Shown: positions 52,201 to 60,573 of the stretch, one piece after another
How the letters are laid out: each line of letters opens with the position of its first letter
Numbering within the stretch: position 1 is the stretch's first letter
Notes under the pieces: model-generated
Seen by the model: the letters and a program-made list of their open reading frames with translations, nothing else
What the model was told of the DNA's origin: nothing
Database searches by the model: none
DNA from: Verrucomicrobiota bacterium
GTDB lineage: Bacteria > Verrucomicrobiota > Verrucomicrobiae > Limisphaerales > UBA11358
Direction: 5' to 3'
Length of the DNA: 64,000 nucleotides
Assembly (NCBI GenBank): GCA_014860005.1
Contig: JACZKP010000215.1
Location: 62,001 to 126,000, forward strand
Translations under genes and position numbers: made by a program

Positions 52201-55200
52201 GTTGACTTCGGAGGCATTCAGATGGCGCAGGGTGACCTGACTGTGCGTCCAAGCGAGGTCCAACGCCCGGTCGGCCATGCGGGGGTTGTAATATTTCTCC
52301 ACGAGAGCCAGCGCCGCGTCCCGATTTTCCGCCATGCCCATGACCAGATCAAGGCGGGCGGTTTCGTGGGGCAGCAACGTGATTATGCGGCGCAACGAAC
52401 TGATGGGATCCAGAACGGAGCCGGTGGTGTTGGACAACGGTGAAATATTTTGCAGCGCGGCGGGTTCGGCGAGCGTGCGCCCTCGCCCGATGAATCTGCC
52501 GCGATCGGTTTCGCAGGAAACTTCGCCCTGCTCGCCGCCCTGCCCCACCATGAAGTTCAAGAACCACGCTGATTTTTCCCCTTCAGAACGGGGGCGGCGC
52601 GTACAAAGAACGGCGGGGCGCGGTCTCAGAAACTCGGTTTGCACAAACAGATTGCTGAAGGCGGGATGAGAAGCGTCCGCCGCGGGTGGTGCGAGCACGA
52701 CTTCGGCGTAGCTGGTCAACTCGATTTCCCGCCGCACCTGGGAATTGTTGGTAATCATCACGCGGCGCACTTCGACGTCGTCCTCGGGCGAGACGCTGAT
52801 CTCGGTGTGGATTTCCAGGTCGGCATGATGCACGCGAAATTCGGCGCGCGCTTGGGTGAAGATGGCATCGCAACGTTTGGTAACGCAGCCGCACGGTTGA
52901 TGGGCGGCGGACCAGAATTCACCCGTGGCCAGATCGCGCAAATAGAGAAAAGTGCCCCAGCAATCGCGCGTGGCATCCTCGCGCCAACGGGTGACGGCAA
53001 GCTCCTTCCAGCGGGTGTAGCCACCGCCCGCGCTGCTGACCACGACGTGATAACGGCCATTGGACAAGAGTTGAACTTCCGGCGCGCGCGCGTCGGAATT
53101 GGTGACGAGGCGGGTGAGTCCGTCGGCCTCGCCGTCAAACTTCCGCGATTTAGCCAGTTCATATTCTTCGGAGAGCACCTTGGCCGTGGTGTGGGGCACG
53201 CGCTCCTGCAGGAGCAGGTCCGCGGCGCGGAACGAGGGGCACGCCAGGAAGCGGCGCTGCATGGGACAATCCAACAACCGGTACGCCAGCGCCAGCAGAC
53301 TCATCCCTTTGTGATGGGCCATGAACGAACGGATGGTGACGCTGGACCGGCCCGGAGGCAGACGGGTAGAGGTATAATCCACCGCCTCGTAAAACCCGTA
53401 GGCGCCTTCGCGACCTTCGGCCGCGAGTTGTTCGAGATTGGCGCAGGCTTCCCGGGGCGCCACCATCAGCGCCATCACCGTGGCATAAGGAGCGATCACG
53501 AGGTCCTCCGCCAGTCCCCGCTTCAGACCGAGGCCCGGCACCCCAAAAGCGCGGTATTGGTAATTCAGATGAACATCAATCCGGTTGTAGCCGGATTCGG
53601 AAACCCCCCAGGGAACGCCGCGCATCTGGCCGTATTTGATTTGCTGCCGGACGGCCCCTTTGCACGTTTGATCCAGCAATGTGTTTTCGTAATTCGGCAT
53701 GACCAGCAGCGGCATCAAGTATTCAAACATGGACCCGCTCCATGAAGCCAATACCGGATCGCCGCGCAAGGAGACGAGCAGCCGGCCCAGCGTGAACCAG
53801 TGATCCTGCGGGATTTGTCCCTGAGCGATGGCAACATAGCTGCACAAGCGCGCCTCGGAGGCCAGCAGATCATAGAAGCTGGCGTCACAGCGGCCTTCCG
53901 CGACGTTGAAACCGATGGAGAAAAGTTTGCGCGCCGGATCAAACAAAAAGGTAAAATCCATCGCGGCCAATTCCGCGGTCTGCCGGGCCAGGTTTTGTAA
54001 AGTTCGAATGCGCTGCCGGGCGCGGCTGCTGGCTTCGCGCAAGGAATGTAACCATTGGGTAAGCGCCTCCGCCTCGGCACCGCGGGCTTGCAAAGAAGCT
54101 TCGAGCAACGGGCAAAGCGTTTGATCCAGTTCAGACACCTGGCGCAACGTGAGCGGCTGATCGAGTTGAGCGAGCTGCGCGGAGAGATTGTCCGAAGCAG
54201 TGAGATCGTCGCCTTGGGGCGAAGCGCAGATTTCCAATCTGCTGTATCGCCGATTTCTAATCGGCATGGGTTCGACCAATTCCGACGCGTTCGATCCTTC
54301 CGTCGCGCCGCGGGTTGGAAACCCGCGATACAGCAGATTGGAAATCTGCGCTACAGAGTCAGGTGCCAACGCCAACCAGGGCGCGAGGAACAGCAAATCG
54401 TCCCGGTGATCCCGGCAGTTTCGTTCCAAAGCTTGAGTCCACCATTTCAATTCATCGTCGGCTCCATCCGGCAGCGCGGCGGTTAATGCGGCCGCCTGAA
54501 CGGTCGCCCGTTGCAACAAATCAAATCCGGCGCGCAGGGTTGCGGGTGGTTGCGCCAGTTCCGCCTTGAGCAGGTCCAACTCGGAACTTTTGTCCGTCAA
54601 TTCGTGGAGAATTGCCACCGTGTCGGACAGGCCGGCGAAAACTTGCGGCAGCAGGATCGGTTGCGCCTGAAATTCCAGCAGGCCCGGGCCCAGCGTCAGC
54701 AAGTGGCCGGCGAGGTTGCCGCTATCCACACTCGACACATAATGCGGCAGCAAGGGCGCCAAGGTTCGGGTGTCATACCAATTGTAAAAATGCCCCCGGT
54801 GCCGTTCGAGTCGTTGCATGGTGGCGAGAGCCTCGCGGGTGCGGTGCAGGAGTTGACCCACTGACACATAGCCGAAGTCGCACGCGGCCAGGTTGGCCAG
54901 CAACGCCAAGCCCATGTTGGTGGGCGACGTGCGGGAAGCCACCACGGTCGCCGGCTCTTCCTGAAAATTATCCGGCGGCAGCCAGTGCTCCTCCGCCGTG
55001 ACGAAGTCTTCAAAAAAACGCCAGCTCTTACGCGCCGTCCGCCGCAGGAAGACCAGTTGCCCCGGCGTTAAATCCGGCGCTGCCGGCGGCTCGATCGGTT
55101 GGCTGATGCGCCAGGCGATCCAGGGAGAGGTCAGCCAGAGGAGCAGGGTCGGCGCGGCCATTGGCAATTGCGCCGGTTGCATCAAGGCCAGGAAAGTCCC

Positions 55201-58188
55201 GGCGGCCAGAGCCACGAACGGAGCAATCCACATGGTGCCATAGAATTCCGCCGGGCTGCTGTGGGCGGTGCGTTCGGAATCGCTGGAGGTCTGCCACTCG
55301 AGGAGCCGTTTGCGGGTCACCAGCAACCGCACCAGCGTCCGGCCGATGGCGTCGAGACTCATAAACGCGTCATACGGCAGGAACACAAAGGTGAGCAGGC
55401 CCTGGCCGAGCTGGCGTCCGAAGGAGCCGAGCAATCCGCGCCAGTGCAACGCCAGCGATACCTCCAGCGGTTTGCGAAATAGTTCGACGAGGGCCGACAA
55501 CCAGGCCGGCAGGGTTATGATTGTGAGGACCAGCAAAGGGCCGATGACACCGAGGGCGGGGAGCAGTATCCAACTGCCCAGCAACACCAGCAGCAAAGCG
55601 GCCGGAACGAGGCTGCGCCGGAGATTGTCGAGGATCTTCCATCGCGACAAACCGGAAAGCGGATTCGCGATGCGCCGGGCATCCGGTCCCGGCACGCGCG
55701 GCAACAGCCATTGAGCGATTTGCCAGTCGCCGCGAATCCAACGGTGGCGCCGATTGATGTCGGTGTTGTAACGGGAAGGATATTCTTCGTACAACTCGAC
55801 GTCGCTGACCAGCGCCGAACGGGCATGACAGGCTTCGATCAGGTCGTGGCTGAGGACCGCGTTCTCCGGGAAGCGGCCGGCGACGGCTTGTTGAAAGGCA
55901 TCCACATCATAAATCCCTTTGCCAATAAACGACCCCTCCTGAAACAAATCCTGATAGACATCCGAAATCGCGCGGGTGTACGGGTCAATCCCGACGTCGC
56001 CGGCAAACAGTTTGACGAACCACGATCGTCCGGCGCTCGGCAGACTCACGCCCACGCGCGGCTGCAAAATGCTGTAGCCTTCAATCACCACGCCCTTGAC
56101 CGGATCGAACTGCGGCCGGTTCAGCGGATGAACAATGGTTCCCACGAGTTGGCGGGCGGCATCGCGCGGAAGCTGCGTGTCGGTGTCGAGGGTGATGACA
56201 AATTTAATGTCCGGCAGTATCGCAGTGTCGCCCACGATCTCGGAAAAGCAGTCTCTCGATCCGCCGCGCAGCAGGGCATTGAACTCAGTCAGCTTGCCCC
56301 GCTTGCGCTCATAACCCATCCAGAGACTTTCGACTTGGTTCCAGCGGCGGGGCCGGTGAAACAGAAAGAAAATGTGGGGCCGGTCGGATTGATATTTGGC
56401 ATTGAGCATTTCCACCCCTGCCCGCGCGCGCTGCAGCAACAAGGCATCTTCCGGCCGGAACTCCTCGGGCGCGTCCAGGAAATCGGTGAGAATGGCAAAG
56501 TGAAGCTGCTGATCCCGGTTCGCCAGATAATGAATCTCCAGACTTTCGACGAGCCGGGCGACCGCGCCGGGGTTGGTCAACATGGTCGGCACCACCACCA
56601 TGGTCCGGCACTCGGGCGCAATGCCCTTGGAATAATCCAGCCGCGGCAGCAGCCGGGGTTTGACCAGGAACGTGGAAAGCCAGTTCATCAAAGCGACGGC
56701 CAGTTGACTGGAACAGAGCAGGAACACGAGCGTGAAGAAAATCAGCTTCCAGCCCTCCACTCCGAGCGCTCGCGCGGGCTGGATCAATCCGAAAGTTCCC
56801 AACGCCGTGAGCAGCAACACTCCACCCGCGTAGAACGCCAGCGGAAAGTGCTGGATGCACCGTTCGATGGCGGATTGCCAGGGCTGGCGCATTTCTGCCG
56901 CGCGCTCCAGCACCGCGAGGCCCTTATCCACCAGGTAAAAACCCACGTGCGCGGCCCGGTCTTGAATTCCTTTTTCCCGCGCACTGGTCTCGGCCAGTTG
57001 GATGGCTTTTTGCGCCACCTCCACCTCCCCGAGCGGGCTGTGGCGGGAAATGGTCTCGACCGAATGGCGGTAGCGGTCGCGCGTGAAAAAATCCATTTTC
57101 CCGTAAACCCCGGCGGGATCGAGACGCAACGTCTCATCCACCTGGCTCATCGCCTCGACAAATTCGCGCCAGTCCAGCGCGCCCAGGAAACGCAGGCTGT
57201 TGATCGTATGGCTGACGGAAACCTGATCGGCGGCCTGGCTTTGGCTCTCGAGGTTGACCAGTTGTTCGATGGAATGTCCCTGCTCCGAGAGCCAATGCTC
57301 CATCCAGGTCCGCGCCAGATGTTTGGCCGGGCTTTGGTGGGACAATCGTTGGGAGAACTCCGCGACGAACGCGCTCGTCAAAGGCAGCTTGGACCGCGCC
57401 ATGTCGGCCACCACGACCACGAGGTGGGACGGACTTTTCTCCGCCATGTCCTGCAACCGCCCGACCCACAGGTCCGCCAGATCGCGATCGTGCCGGGCGA
57501 TCATGAGGCGGGACGTGATCCGGCGGAGGTTTTCAATCAAGGCCAGCCGGAGCATGATCGGAACGGCCCACAACTCGCCAAGTTTCAACGTGGATTCTGT
57601 TTGGTAAGCCGCGATGAAGGCGCGGAGCGGCTCGGCATCAATCTGCGCATCCACGTGCGAAATCAATTCGAGCACGAGGTCATAGACGCGCGGAAGTCCG
57701 GCGGAAGGACCGGCCACGAGGCGGGGCAGTTCGCGGCTGTAGCCGCGGGGCAAATGGCGGCGGGCCATCTGGATTTGCTCTTCGATGAGGTAAAAATTGT
57801 CGAGCAACCATTCCGCCGCATGAGTGACCCGCCGCGATTGATCCACGACCTGGGTCGCGCGGTTGTAGGCTCGCAAGATCTGTTCATTCTCATCCAGCCG
57901 GGCGAGCAACCGGTTCGTGCCGCGCCGCATAACGACCGGGTGATTCCCGGCCAAAGCTCTGGCGTGGCGGATCAATTGTTCGAGGCCGAACACTTCCGCC
58001 CGCAAGGGCGGATCATTGGCAACGGTGCGTCCCCGCAGCGGCTCCGTCACCCGGTTGAGCAGGGCTTCGAAACCGATCCTTTTTCGGGAAGCTACATTCA
58101 CAAATACATGGCTCGATTCCAGTCGGTTGGTGGACACTGGTTGGCGGTGCCTGGCTGCTGGTATGGGATGGCATCTTTTCCTGCCCAC
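49207..58188 (-). CDS. ndvB: Cyclic beta-1,2-glucan synthase-like giant protein (GT84 + GH144-like + GH94)
   Basis: From GTG 58188 the protein has 2993 residues, near the NdvB/ChvB norm. The open frame continues up to 58827 but crosses the divergent gene. An N-terminal helical region leads to membrane segments, then a GT84 domain with TLDTDTQLP (Asp668, Asp670), SHDLIEACHA and RRHRWIRGDWQ, then more membrane segments. A glycoamylase-like (GH144-type) domain starts about HWLPPDNFQEEP. The GH94 phosphorylase part ends the protein, with GDWNDGMN (about 2657-2664). NdvB primes, elongates and cyclises periplasmic beta-1,2-glucan from UDP-glucose. A 124-bp hairpin repeat is inserted in frame. The start is chosen from motif spacing (40 bp). 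Confidence 0.9.
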   Translation of the reverse strand: MGRKRCHPIPAARHRQPVSTNRLESSHVFVNVASRKRIGFEALLNRVTEPLRGRTVANDPPLRAEVFGLEQLIRHARALAGNHPVVMRRGTNRLLARLDENEQILRAYNRATQVVDQSRRVTHAAEWLLDNFYLIEEQIQMARRHLPRGYSRELPRLVAGPSAGLPRVYDLVLELISHVDAQIDAEPLRAFIAAYQTESTLKLGELWAVPIMLRLALIENLRRITSRLMIARHDRDLADLWVGRLQDMAEKSPSHLVVVVADMARSKLPLTSAFVAEFSQRLSHQSPAKHLARTWMEHWLSEQGHSIEQLVNLESQSQAADQVSVSHTINSLRFLGALDWREFVEAMSQVDETLRLDPAGVYGKMDFFTRDRYRHSVETISRHSPLGEVEVAQKAIQLAETSAREKGIQDRAAHVGFYLVDKGLAVLERAAEMRQPWQSAIERCIQHFPLAFYAGGVLLLTALGTFGLIQPARALGVEGWKLIFFTLVFLLCSSQLAVALMNWLSTFLVKPRLLPRLDYSKGIAPECRTMVVVPTMLTNPGAVARLVESLEIHYLANRDQQLHFAILTDFLDAPEEFRPEDALLLQRARAGVEMLNAKYQSDRPHIFFLFHRPRRWNQVESLWMGYERKRGKLTEFNALLRGGSRDCFSEIVGDTAILPDIKFVITLDTDTQLPRDAARQLVGTIVHPLNRPQFDPVKGVVIEGYSILQPRVGVSLPSAGRSWFVKLFAGDVGIDPYTRAISDVYQDLFQEGSFIGKGIYDVDAFQQAVAGRFPENAVLSHDLIEACHARSALVSDVELYEEYPSRYNTDINRRHRWIRGDWQIAQWLLPRVPGPDARRIANPLSGLSRWKILDNLRRSLVPAALLLVLLGSWILLPALGVIGPLLVLTIITLPAWLSALVELFRKPLEVSLALHWRGLLGSFGRQLGQGLLTFVFLPYDAFMSLDAIGRTLVRLLVTRKRLLEWQTSSDSERTAHSSPAEFYGTMWIAPFVALAAGTFLALMQPAQLPMAAPTLLLWLTSPWIAWRISQPIEPPAAPDLTPGQLVFLRRTARKSWRFFEDFVTAEEHWLPPDNFQEEPATVVASRTSPTNMGLALLANLAACDFGYVSVGQLLHRTREALATMQRLERHRGHFYNWYDTRTLAPLLPHYVSSVDSGNLAGHLLTLGPGLLEFQAQPILLPQVFAGLSDTVAILHELTDKSSELDLLKAELAQPPATLRAGFDLLQRATVQAAALTAALPDGADDELKWWTQALERNCRDHRDDLLFLAPWLALAPDSVAQISNLLYRGFPTRGATEGSNASELVEPMPIRNRRYSRLEICASPQGDDLTASDNLSAQLAQLDQPLTLRQVSELDQTLCPLLEASLQARGAEAEALTQWLHSLREASSRARQRIRTLQNLARQTAELAAMDFTFLFDPARKLFSIGFNVAEGRCDASFYDLLASEARLCSYVAIAQGQIPQDHWFTLGRLLVSLRGDPVLASWSGSMFEYLMPLLVMPNYENTLLDQTCKGAVRQQIKYGQMRGVPWGVSESGYNRIDVHLNYQYRAFGVPGLGLKRGLAEDLVIAPYATVMALMVAPREACANLEQLAAEGREGAYGFYEAVDYTSTRLPPGRSSVTIRSFMAHHKGMSLLALAYRLLDCPMQRRFLACPSFRAADLLLQERVPHTTAKVLSEEYELAKSRKFDGEADGLTRLVTNSDARAPEVQLLSNGRYHVVVSSAGGGYTRWKELAVTRWREDATRDCWGTFLYLRDLATGEFWSAAHQPCGCVTKRCDAIFTQARAEFRVHHADLEIHTEISVSPEDDVEVRRVMITNNSQVRREIELTSYAEVVLAPPAADASHPAFSNLFVQTEFLRPRPAVLCTRRPRSEGEKSAWFLNFMVGQGGEQGEVSCETDRGRFIGRGRTLAEPAALQNISPLSNTTGSVLDPISSLRRIITLLPHETARLDLVMGMAENRDAALALVEKYYNPRMADRALDLAWTHSQVTLRHLNASEVNAQLYARLASALIYANPTQRARPRVLLNNRRGQSGLWGFGISGDVPIVLLRISDAGRIEIVQQLLQAHSYWRMKGLPVDLVILNEDVSGYRQPLQDQIFSLIASSLEAQMLDQPGGIFVRRLDQVSSEDRVLIRSAARLVLVDDHGTLTEQLKRPGLTDPVIPLLTPIRTPSRDLPEPLPPRELIFPNGFGGFTRDGHEYVITLQPGQMTPMPWVNVLANPNFGTVVSESGSAYTWIENCHEFRLTPWSNDPVQDSTGEALYIRDEQTGQFWSPTPLPARGETPYVTRHGFGYTVFEHTENGIVSELWVYVAMDAPVKFTVLKLRNVSGRPRVLSVTGYWEWVLGELRHKNLLHVQTEVDAKTGALLARNPYNTEFAERIVFVDVNYAGRTVTGDRREFIGRNGSLSDPAALKRTRLSGKTGAGLDPCGAVQVTFELAAGQQRETSFRLGVGRTIADVQTLITRFRTAGASHAALEGVWAYWNRTLGAVNVDTPDPTVNVMANGWLLYQTLSCRLWARSGFYQSGGAYGFRDQLQDVMALVHAEPALTREHLLRAAAHQFREGDVQHWWHPPSGRGVRTHFSDDYLWLPYVTCRYVACVADTGVLDESVPFLEGRPVKPDEESYYDLPNRSEASASLYQHCVRAIEYGLKFGEHGLPLMGCGDWNDGMNLVGQEGRGESVWLAFFLYDVLTQFAELARSRKDLAFADRCVTQAEQLQQNIEKHAWDGQWYRRAYFDNGEPLGSQTNEECQIDALPQSWSVISGAGNPERARQAMQAVVERLVRRDAGLIQLFDPPFDKSALNPGYIKGYIPGVRENGGQYTHAAIWTTMAFALMGENDRAWELFSILNPVRHGGDMGKIATYKVEPYVVAADVYAVAPHIGRGGWTWLTGSAGWMYQLLVETLLGVNLVGNQLQLAPRLPQSWPTCKIHYRYRQTFYHITITCLVADAGAANQLFLDGNELAGETVPLVDDRREHFVELKISSPTSTPENRSALLTAV
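54226..54349. repeat. Inverted pair of two-hairpin repeats inside the glucan synthase gene
   Basis: Four 17-bp hairpins: GCAGATTTCCAATCTGC (54226), GCCGATTTCTAATCGGC (54249), GCGGGTTGGAAACCCGC (54310) and GCAGATTGGAAATCTGC (54333). Two units lie head to head. They are translated in frame as an Arg/Ser-rich insertion within the glycoamylase-like region. Confidence 0.85.
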
Positions 58189-58227
58189 ATCAACTAAGAA
58201 TACCTGAGAGACGTTCGGATGGCATTG

Positions 58228-58239
58228 GGGTGTTTGCCC
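58228..58239. promoter_or_regulatory. Dyad motif variant GGGTGTTTGCCC upstream of the glucan synthase
   Basis: A perfect GGGG/CCCC dyad (58227-58240) with the EPS-motif layout. It lies 40 bp before GTG 58188 on the minus strand and about 43 bp before GTG 58282 on the plus strand. Confidence 0.5.
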
Positions 58240-58281
58240 CATCTGAGATTTTGCCAGACTCCGGATCGGGCTTGCACGGAT

Positions 58282-59094
58282 GTGAATCAGGCCGGCAGGG
58301 AGGCCCTTCCCCGAAGCGATAATTTGAGCGTTGAACCCCTGATCCGGTTGGCCGATACAAACGCCGTCCACGAAACGTTCCGTCTGCTCCCGGCAGACTC
58401 CGTCGCCTATCGCTGCAACCCACCGCTCTATGGGCGCAAGTCGAAGAACTCGCCGATGGAAGCACATCTCCGCCGGGCCGCGGCGGTTAATGATCCCCAA
58501 TGGGACTGGCGCATCGCCTTTGGCCACCACCATTCCCAGGAGCCACTGCCGCCGTCGCTTCGCGATCAGATCATCCGCCGGGCATATCATTATCTCCGGG
58601 GAACTCGTGATGAGCAGATGGCCATCGTGCATGGCCTTCGGACCTCGCTTGAATACGGAAAAACGCGCTCGGTGTTGCAGGGGTTGCTGTGCGCCCGAGA
58701 TATTTCGCTCGAAGACATTGCGTCGCTGCTCGGCTTGGAAGTTGAAGTCGTGATGCTTTACGAAGGCTTGTTCTTCAACGTCCGCAACCGCGAGGCCACC
58801 TTCACCCTCAACGCCATTTTCCCGCAAACCCGACTGGGTGCCGTGGTGGAAGCGGAGAAAGACTACAACGAGGTGGACTTGACGCTGATGCGACTTGGCC
58901 GGGACTACGGCTGGCGTGAGGTTGCTCGGTTTGCTGGGTTGATCACGATGGAGAAGCCGGGCGAGTCAACGGAGACGATGCTGGACGACATGGAGCGAAC
59001 GATCGCGGCGAACGCCCGGATGCTGACGCGAGCTTGGCACTTGAACAAGAGGGATTCCCCCCCGAAAACACGGCGACCAAAACAACGACCTTAG
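58282..59094 (+). CDS. Protein of unknown function with possible helix-turn-helix
   Basis: I do not recognise a family. The frame is open from 58219, but an ATG there would cover the regulatory dyad, so GTG 58282 is my choice; TTG 58324 and ATG 58456 are alternatives. The conserved-looking core begins about PMEAHLRRAAAVNDPQWDWR. A segment DISLEDIASLLGLEVEVV is helical with helix-turn-helix character, as in sigma-like or phage regulatory proteins. The end is basic (KTRRPKQRP). It is divergent from the glucan synthase and lies 75 bp before tRNA-Arg, at the chromosome side of the island. Confidence 0.55.
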   Translation: MNQAGREALPRSDNLSVEPLIRLADTNAVHETFRLLPADSVAYRCNPPLYGRKSKNSPMEAHLRRAAAVNDPQWDWRIAFGHHHSQEPLPPSLRDQIIRRAYHYLRGTRDEQMAIVHGLRTSLEYGKTRSVLQGLLCARDISLEDIASLLGLEVEVVMLYEGLFFNVRNREATFTLNAIFPQTRLGAVVEAEKDYNEVDLTLMRLGRDYGWREVARFAGLITMEKPGESTETMLDDMERTIAANARMLTRAWHLNKRDSPPKTRRPKQRP

Positions 59095-59169
59095 CACGGC
59101 ACGGGCTCAGGTGCGGGGAAATGACTTGCGCGCCGGATTGGCGGCTCGTAACTTTCTAGCATCTTGGGC

Positions 59170-59246
59170 GCACCCATAGCTCAATTGGATAGAGCATCTG
59201 ACTACGGATCAGAAGGTTATAGGTTCAACTCCTATTGGGTGCGCCA
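59170..59246 (+). tRNA. tRNA-Arg (anticodon ACG), integration site of the island
   Basis: The acceptor stem GCACCCA pairs with TGGGTGC, and discriminator G and CCA are encoded (59244-59246). The D arm has AGCTC...GAGC. The anticodon arm TCTGA-CTACGGA-TCAGA gives anticodon ACG. The T arm is ATAGG-TTCAACT-CCTAT. An integrase gene starts 163 bp downstream, so the 3' half of this gene is the probable attachment site. Confidence 0.96.
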
Positions 59247-59344
59247 CCGATAAACAAAGGGTTTCTTCCACTTCCAAAAGTTTTTATAGCGGGTTTTTCC
59301 CTGACAAATTGTTGACAAGTGCGCCTGACGCTGGTCGAGTCCGG

Positions 59345-59379
59345 CAACTTTTAGAAAAAGTTGACCAGCATGATATAAT
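59345..59379 (+). promoter_or_regulatory. Probable sigma-70-type promoter of the integrase gene with operator-like palindrome
   Basis: TATAAT (59374-59379) lies 17 bp after TTAGAA (59351-59356). The palindrome CAACTTTTAGAAAAAGTTG (59345-59363) covers the -35 region and could be an operator. A strong ribosome site AAGGAG (59396-59401) lies 8 bp before the ATG. Confidence 0.6.
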
Positions 59380-59409
59380 GGCGAGAAATCAAAACAAGGA
59401 GAAGACCCT

Positions 59410-60573
59410 ATGTTAGTCAGAAGCACATTTCCGCAGGTTTACGCACTTGAACACCGCAAGGGGGACAAGTACTGGTTGGTTTCCGCTCGCTCTGCAAAAT
59501 GGGGAATGAACGAGCGCAAGACGTTCGGGGCAGAGAAAGAAGCGCTGGATTACGCTCGCCAGATTGAAAAGTCCATTCGCTCAATCGGAATGCAATCCAA
59601 CATCCCAAAGGAAAAACTCGCCTGCATTACATCCTATGAAAAATTGGTTGAGCGATTGGCCCCGCACGGCAAGACCCCGGAGGATGCGGTTGACCATTAT
59701 GTGAAGTTTTTAGGCGATGAAATCTTGCGCCAAGCGAAACCGCCGATTCGTGAACTGGCGGACAAGTGGCGGGACTTCAAGTTGACCGATACCACCCTAA
59801 GCGCAAAGACGGTGACTGAAATCCGTTTTTACGCTCGCTGGATAAAGACCCAATGGGGCGACTTGAAACCCGATGAACCCAAAAAGAATGAAATTGACGT
59901 GCTATTGCGGGGAATGAAACGAGTCACAAACAACACCCGGCGAAAATATCTCCGTTACATTCGGATGTTTTTTTCATGGGTGAAGGATGAACACTTGATT
60001 GACGCCAATCCAACGGACGGGATTTTCTACAAACCCGATGATTTCACGGCAGGATTTTACGACGTGCCGACAACCAAGAAATTGCTTCGTTATGTGGCGG
60101 AGAACAAAAAGGATTTAATCGGATATTATGCGCTTTTGACGTTCGCCGGGTTGCGTCCATCGGAAGGGGCGAGAGTCCACTGGCAAGACTACACTTTTAA
60201 GACGAATGAACTTTACGTGCGAAAGGGCAAGACGAATGCCCGGCATATCATCCTCGAACCCGCTGCGGCGGAATGGATGAAATGGTTTCGGGAGAACATC
60301 CCCAGCGAGTCACCCTTTGTGAAAGTTAAGAATCTCTCCAATCGGGAAAGGGAAATTCGGGGAAAAGTCCTAAATGGCGATTGGGTTCAGGATGGACTCC
60401 GGCACGGGTTCGGAACGTATTACAAATCCAAAATCAAAGACATTGGCAAGGTTGCCGATTACATGGGAAACAGTGCCGACATGGTAAAACGCCACTATGC
60501 CAGAACCATTCCCGCCGATGAATGCGCAGAGTTTTGGGCAATGACTCCCGCCGCAGTGCTGGCAGAGAAATAA
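59410..60573 (+). CDS. Tyrosine-type site-specific integrase
   Basis: A 387-residue recombinase: an N-terminal arm-type region, a core-binding SAM-like domain (about 110-200) and the catalytic domain. Arg249 is in TFAGLRPSEG, Arg331 in DGLRHGFGTYY, nucleophile Tyr363 in KRHYARTI. The first His of the HxxR box is Asp328 and the third-box His is Asn354, variants seen in some phage-type integrases. It probably inserts the island at tRNA-Arg. Ribosome site AAGGAG and a promoter are clear, so it is likely expressed on its own. Confidence 0.93.
   Translation: MLVRSTFPQVYALEHRKGDKYWLVSARSAKWGMNERKTFGAEKEALDYARQIEKSIRSIGMQSNIPKEKLACITSYEKLVERLAPHGKTPEDAVDHYVKFLGDEILRQAKPPIRELADKWRDFKLTDTTLSAKTVTEIRFYARWIKTQWGDLKPDEPKKNEIDVLLRGMKRVTNNTRRKYLRYIRMFFSWVKDEHLIDANPTDGIFYKPDDFTAGFYDVPTTKKLLRYVAENKKDLIGYYALLTFAGLRPSEGARVHWQDYTFKTNELYVRKGKTNARHIILEPAAAEWMKWFRENIPSESPFVKVKNLSNREREIRGKVLNGDWVQDGLRHGFGTYYKSKIKDIGKVADYMGNSADMVKRHYARTIPADECAEFWAMTPAAVLAEK

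Noticed and set aside
58189..58827. N-terminal extension of the giant glucan synthase frame
   Set aside because: The frame is open to 58827 but lies opposite the gene at 58282, lacks the family's N-terminal features and would contain the regulatory dyad.
59312..59317. TTGACA as the integrase -35 box
   Set aside because: It is 56 bp from the TATAAT, far too distant; TTAGAA at 59351 has the right 17-bp spacing.
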